DNA of 64,000 nt from Anthoceros angustus (Eukaryota; Streptophyta; Anthocerotopsida; Anthocerotales; Anthocerotaceae), in the NCBI GenBank assembly GCA_010909165.1, contig MU008179.1, positions 372,001 to 436,000 of the forward strand, given 5' to 3'. Every line of letters begins with the position of its first letter. The first letter of the stretch is position 1. Below the pieces are notes generated by a model that saw only the letters and a program-made list of their open reading frames with translations, ran no database searches and had not been told where the DNA came from. Shown here piece after piece: positions 59,465 to 64,000 of the stretch. The position numbers and the translations under genes are program-made.

Positions 59465-60015
59465 CCTAGGTGTTGTACCAAAGGCAACTTTGTTGTGTGC
59501 TAACCTAAGATTATGGTTTTGTTCGCCATACAACCCAAAGAACACCATCGTATCACGAAATAGCTCATGGAGACAAAGAAGTGGTCAAGAAAAGAAGAAG
59601 AAGAAGAAGAAGCGTGAACTCAAGAACCAGCAGCAAATACCGGTAGCGCCATTGAACTGTACCTCCGTAAGAACCTCAAGAAGAAGAAGAGGAACCCGCA
59701 GAGAAGAGGTTGTGGTGACTCGGTGCCCGAGGAGCAACCGGGTTCCGCCTTGCCCCTCGCCCTTGTTTAACCCCGATACTCCTACTCACGCCCTTCGTGT
59801 TCTAAGTCCAGATTTCAGATGTCTCCGAAGAAGAAAGAGAAGGTCATCCCACAGAGGAGCAACTCGAACGCCACCGGGCCAAGGTACCAACAAAGCACCT
59901 GTGAAGGTGGTTGTCTTACCTCTTGCTGCTTTTGTCGTCAGATCATCCATGAGAACTTGATCAACGCTCCCGCCTCAAATAGTGCCTCATTAACCCCGAG
60001 TTCCTTCTCCGCAGT
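59465..60015 (+). pseudogene. NOP58' right half (Lys-rich tail exons)
   Basis: Continues the NOP58' intron split at 15274: CCTAGGTGTTGTACCA and onwards matches 8895-9467. It contains the SYNP-type exon remnant, the Lys-rich repeat (here one A longer than in the intact copy, keeping EKKKKKKRE in one frame), the TPTHALRV intron and the acceptor CTCCGCAG. The final exon is missing, replaced by Copia-3. Divergence from the first copy is much higher here than in the left half. Confidence 0.8.
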
Positions 60016-60217
60016 TGTAGAGAGGTTATGGCTATTAGAGCCCTAGTTAGCACGTTTGAAGATTATACTTGATTATTACTTAAGCATGTGATATGAATAG
60101 GCATCTTAGATTAAGTTTTATAACTACTTTTATATGCTCTTCAAAACATTGTCTTGGTTCACTTTTTTCAATTCATACACTCTTGTTCTACGCTCGTGAA
60201 ATCCATGTGCCTTCACA
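60016..60217 (+). repeat. Copia-3 5' LTR
   Basis: 202 bp with TG...CA ends, identified by the primer site directly after it. The second LTR is outside the window, so its length is inferred from one copy. Confidence 0.7.
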
Positions 60218-60299
60218 TGGTATCGAGCCATACAATCGCTTGATGTCAATTTGTGCATTCTAGATTCTCGATTAGGATTAGGTTAGAACTCGGATGTGG

Positions 60300-61216
60300 T
60301 CACCCCCACATGTAACGATAAACACATCAAATATCCTCGAACAAATGTTTCTTCACACCTCAAACATGGCCTCAAGAACACCTCCTCAACTACTCTCAAA
60401 GAATACCTCCACGATAACAACAACAATCAACAACACAATTAAGATTGATTTTAAGGAAAAGACATTCTCAGAACGACAACATTTGGTCCATGCGATGCTG
60501 CCCATTCTTGAGGACAATGACCTCGACAACACGGATGGCACTTATCCCAAACTCACAACAAGAACAAATCCAAAGATCGCATGGATTTGACGGAGAAGAC
60601 CGATAGAAAGCAAGAAATGTGATCTTATCTCGACTTGATAGACCATCCGCCATCACGTGATGTGGGCTGTAGATGCAGCCATAGCATGGACCAACCCTCT
60701 CTACGACGCAGAGATGCAATGAGCGTAATAATGCAACAAAGGCATTTTACCAAATGCGTATGGTGAAAGTGAAGTCGCTTTCCGAACACATAAAGAAGTT
60801 CGTGGCAAGACGGCTCGATTGGCATCTTGTGGGATGACGTTGATCGAGGCTCAAGCAGCCATAGCTTTGCTAAGTTCTCTTCCCGACGCTTATCGACCTT
60901 CAAGACGACACAAAATGGAGTCATAAACAAGCACAACTTGCGCCCAAAAGTGGGCAAGGTTCGATTTCACCACATCATAATTGGGGCTCTCATAGAGGAA
61001 GAAGCCATACGTGGTCAAGCATCAAATGCCATGCCCCAAGGTCAAGCTTCCTTTGTAGCACGAGGTGTAGGGAGAGGAGGACGCGGACGAGGCCATCCTC
61101 CTTATAACAACAGTGCCATCTTCATCATCTTCAGCACCAAGGAGGAAAGGAGCACGCCATTGGTGCCAAGTAGAAGGCCATTACAAAAAAGTGTGAAGAA
61201 AAGGTCGAGAGCCTAG
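60300..61216 (+). pseudogene. Copia-3 gag and zinc knuckle
   Basis: Gag fragments IKIDFKEKTFSERQHLVHAML, then MRMVKVKSLSEHIKKFV and MTLIEAQAAIALLSSLPDAY in different frames. The zinc-knuckle remnant RHWCQVEGHYKKV (about 61155-61195) has Arg in place of the first Cys, and the last Cys is out of frame. Confidence 0.7.
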
Positions 61217-61379
61217 AAGAGGATCCACCTTCAACAAATATTGTACAACCAAAATCACAAGTACTTTAGCAAGATATTTGGCTACCTCCAAGAATGACAT
61301 AGCTGATAAGGATACATTGATAGTCAAATATTTGTCATACAAGATCCTTCTTTTCATCTTACCACCCTAGAACTGCATA

Positions 61380-61896
61380 TGTGCAACTCCCAAGGCATAA
61401 TCATGCGTAGTGTTCCATATTCTCAAGTTTAAAACGGTGTGGTTTAGCGTCACATCAATGGCTTGTTGCCAGTTGCTCGAGCTTATGCCGTCAAGGGCTT
61501 GACCGTCCACAAATATTGGGCGGTTATTTTAACGACGAGATTACAGGAGGATACACCAAGAATATCAAGCATCGGGTGTCACTCCTTATGAGGGCCGGAC
61601 CGTCAGAAACCCAATCAACTGATCTTCGTATCTCGAGGCACCGTGATATGCACATATTCCCAAACAACTTCGTAAGCTTCGACGACAAGGCCGCAAGAAG
61701 ATGATGTTTGTGGGATATAATCAAGGAATCAAGGGATATAAGTTGGTGAACCCCGAGACTCCGCCGGGTCACGATTCAAGGAGTGTGATTATTGACGAAA
61801 GCAATCACGGATGTTCTGTGCAGAGGGAGAGAAATGGACCATCGCAACGCCCTCGAACTTGAGATCCGTGCAAGGCTGCACCCTTGATTCGACCTG
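61380..61896 (+). pseudogene. Copia-3 integrase C-terminal part
   Basis: KMMFVGYNQGIKGYKLVNPE (61700-61760) followed by VIIDES (about 61788) is the conserved Copia integrase C-terminal box. Upstream pieces are frame-broken. Confidence 0.78.
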
Positions 61897-64000
61897 CCCT
61901 ACTAGAAAAAGGCAACTTATAGTAAAATGATGTTGCAATTTTTGTTACACTCCACATTGCAACATGTTTTGGAGGGTTGGTATTAAGTTTGTTAGTTCTG
62001 TCCCCGCTTTGTGTATCTTAACACGAACTCGCACTCTCTTCCCACCTCCCCTTCCGGTACACCCCTCTCTCACAAGCATTGTTAATAATTTCCCACCTTG
62101 TTACCGTGTTGCAATTTTATGTACCACTTCCAACTTCCAAAGATGGTTTGATGGCTTGGTGTTAAGTTGGTCCATTCTTTCTTCCTTCTCCCACCATCCT
62201 AACACAATGCTTGGTCTCTCACTTCATGTACCACTTCAAAATTGCAACACTTTATGGTGGCTTGGTGTTCAAGGTGTCCTTTTCTTATCCACTTCTCACC
62301 CCATCTTAACACAATACTTGGTCTCTCTCCTCTCACCTCACCCTCCTATTTATTGCCCCCTTATCACACCCTTTTATACTCTTTCACTTCTCCTCCTCCT
62401 TCATGACCGTGAGAAGGACCTCCCCTATCACGACCATTTTATACTCTTCCACTATTCCTCTTTCAACTTGCTTGTTACAATGACCTCTCTCTGCCTGCGT
62501 TCCTTCCTTTTACCTCCTTTGCATATACTAATATATACATATATATGTTTGTAGGCTTCAAGACATAAGTATGTGTACGCTTTATGTACACATCCATCTT
62601 ATACTTCTATTATATTAGTGTATTTACATGCCTCTTTGTATAATGATATACGCACGTATATAGGCATCAAGACTTGTTTATATAATAATATATATGTGCT
62701 AACCCTTACGTCACTCTCATACCTTACATATCTAAGTGTTTGATTTTATTGACAATTTAAATCAAATTTTTGGACACTTCAATCGTCCTCTATCCTTGCA
62801 CCTTTGTTTCCACGATGCAATACGAACTCCACGTGATATGGGCATATGCGTCGCGTGCACCACCAACATGTGCCTCGAATCGGGCGACGCGTTGGTGACT
62901 CTTGGACCAACACCAATGGTTTCGTGGTTCCTCCACATCTTCCTACACCTATCCAAATGACCTCTATAACCACTTTCACACCATGTCTTTAAAATACAAT
63001 GCTGGGCTGCAATTGACCATTCCTATGTCACTTGGTCCACCCCTTCGCCAACATCCCACCTTTTCATCCTCTTGCAGCCTTCAACACCGTTGTCTTTGCT
63101 TGACCCTCTTCGCCACCTCCTCGTTTCGTGTGGTCCACCTTGTGGTGGCATTCGACCCACTAGCCTCAATAGCCCTTCACTCGGCCCCATAGGCTGCCAA
63201 ATCACCACTTCCACAATTACAGACGGCAAGCGAATAGCATTCAATCTCTCGATCCGGGTTGCCACCCTACTCACGCTTTTGACACGGATCGTGTGATACG
63301 CCTTGTGTGGCACGCCATCACACCTCCGGGATCCCCACCATCCACGTTGCCTCCGGCATCACTTGACGTGACGCTCCCTGTTGGCACCTTCCTCCATCTT
63401 CCTTCTCTCCACCGGGTTACTGCCTTCCTTCACGACGGCCTTCACCTTCCACCGTTTTCCCTTCTTCCCTGCCATGCACACGCATCACTCCACGCCCCTA
63501 TAGCGAAACCTACATATCACAACCAAGCATTCCATTAACCGTCAACGACTATTTTACCACTCGATTCGATCTGTCCAATCCATGCCTTGCTGCCCACTTC
63601 AACTCATCCAGGTTGCGCCCCTCCCACGTTGGACATACCGTTTCTCGAACTCCTTTGCTCCTCTTGGACCAAAGGGATTCGTCCCATGCTCGTGCTTGCA
63701 ATTCTTGCCCGACGGCGGCTGTGGTGTTGGCCACACACACCATGCTTCGCGTCACCACGGCTTGCGCGCCTTTCTCCATGCCTTCGTTTCACATTAGGCG
63801 GATGCAACCATTTTGCATCCTTCCTTCTCATGCACTTGCGCACCTTCTTGCCCACATTGTGGTTCCTTGTCCGCGATGCACCGCAAACTGGCCACAATAT
63901 CCTCGCGCTCTATACTTGCAAACTCATACTCTACCTTCCTCACTCTTTCGCAAACTTCGTGGCTCGACCATGGCAGATCTCCATTTTGCACACACTAGCT
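61897..64000 (+). mobile_element. Possible CACTA-2 left end
   Basis: CCCTACTAGAAAAAGGC at 61897 differs by one base from the CACTACTAGAAAAAGGC-type terminus of plant CACTA elements. GTTGCAA/TTGCAAC motifs cluster within the next 350 bases, like subterminal repeats. It follows Copia-3 integrase sequence without continuing it. The other end and target duplication are outside the window. Confidence 0.45.
62000..64000. other. Pyrimidine-rich tail of window
   Basis: Contains near-repeats of GATGGTTTGATGGCTTGGTG / TATGGTGGCTTGGTG at 62143 and 62252, an AT-rich stretch at 62525-62750, and C/T-rich sequence to the end. No gene could be recognised on either strand. Confidence 0.45.

Larger units (their letters stand above)
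60016..64000 (+). mobile_element. Copia-3 retrotransposon, partial
   Basis: LTR 60016-60217 begins TGTAGAGAGG and ends CTTCACA; the primer site TGGTATCGAGCC follows at 60218-60229. Gag and integrase remnants follow on the + strand. RT and the 3' LTR are not seen before the window ends, probably because CACTA-2 interrupts at about 61897. Confidence 0.75.

Noticed and set aside
1-64000. CRISPR arrays, bacterial operons, rRNA or tRNA genes
   Set aside because: None seen; tandem repeats lack spacer structure and no rRNA or tRNA-like sequence was recognised.

Overview
This window looks like nuclear DNA of a land plant. The evidence is two plant-type, many-intron genes (a UBP6-class deubiquitinase and a NOP58-class snoRNP protein) with short GT-AG introns, an intronless germin-like protein gene, plant telomere-type motifs (AAACCCTAA), and Copia, Gypsy and CACTA transposons with plant-style primer sites and terminal repeats. 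I cannot name the species; the short introns would suit a compact plant gene space next to large repeat blocks.

Layout. 1-917: (CATAGG)15 and unremarkable spacer. 918-4428 (-): UBP6-like ubiquitin hydrolase with intact catalytic Cys and His motifs. 4429-6566: spacer with a 30-bp minisatellite (5061-5340) and telomere-type motifs. 6567-9630 (+): NOP58. 10704-11347 (+): germin-like protein with several one-base losses. 11348-15274: a second, decayed germin/NOP58 block in which a germin signal peptide is joined to NOP58 and NOP58 carries a premature stop. The 3' end of this second NOP58 copy reappears at 59465-60015.

Between the two halves of that NOP58 copy lies a nested transposon stack of about 44 kb. 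I read it as follows. A Copia element (Copia-1, +, short LTRs at 15275-15425 and about 59316-59464) inserted into a NOP58' intron with the 5-bp target duplication CCTAG. A CACTA element (17781-24084, 3-bp duplication AGT) sits in its integrase region. A 14-kb Gypsy element on the minus strand (24862-38831, LTRs of about 4 kb) sits in its integrase-RT linker. An unclassified GC-rich insertion (about 45340-59030) interrupts its RNase H region, and a second Copia on the minus strand (Copia-2, 47660-56844) sits inside that insertion. After 60015 a third Copia (Copia-3) truncates NOP58', and it may itself be interrupted by a second CACTA end at about 61897.

Several tandem duplications occur inside the stack: a zinc-knuckle/integrase unit, four RT copies, a Gypsy LTR segment and Copia-2 3' units. 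Many of their junctions show 4-10 bp of shared sequence. No transposon here has an intact polyprotein. I did not find a clearly new biological system. The most unusual points are the reconstructable insertion order, the recurring microhomology duplications, the coding-like very long Gypsy LTRs, and the concentration of one-base losses in otherwise conserved genes, which may be assembly error.
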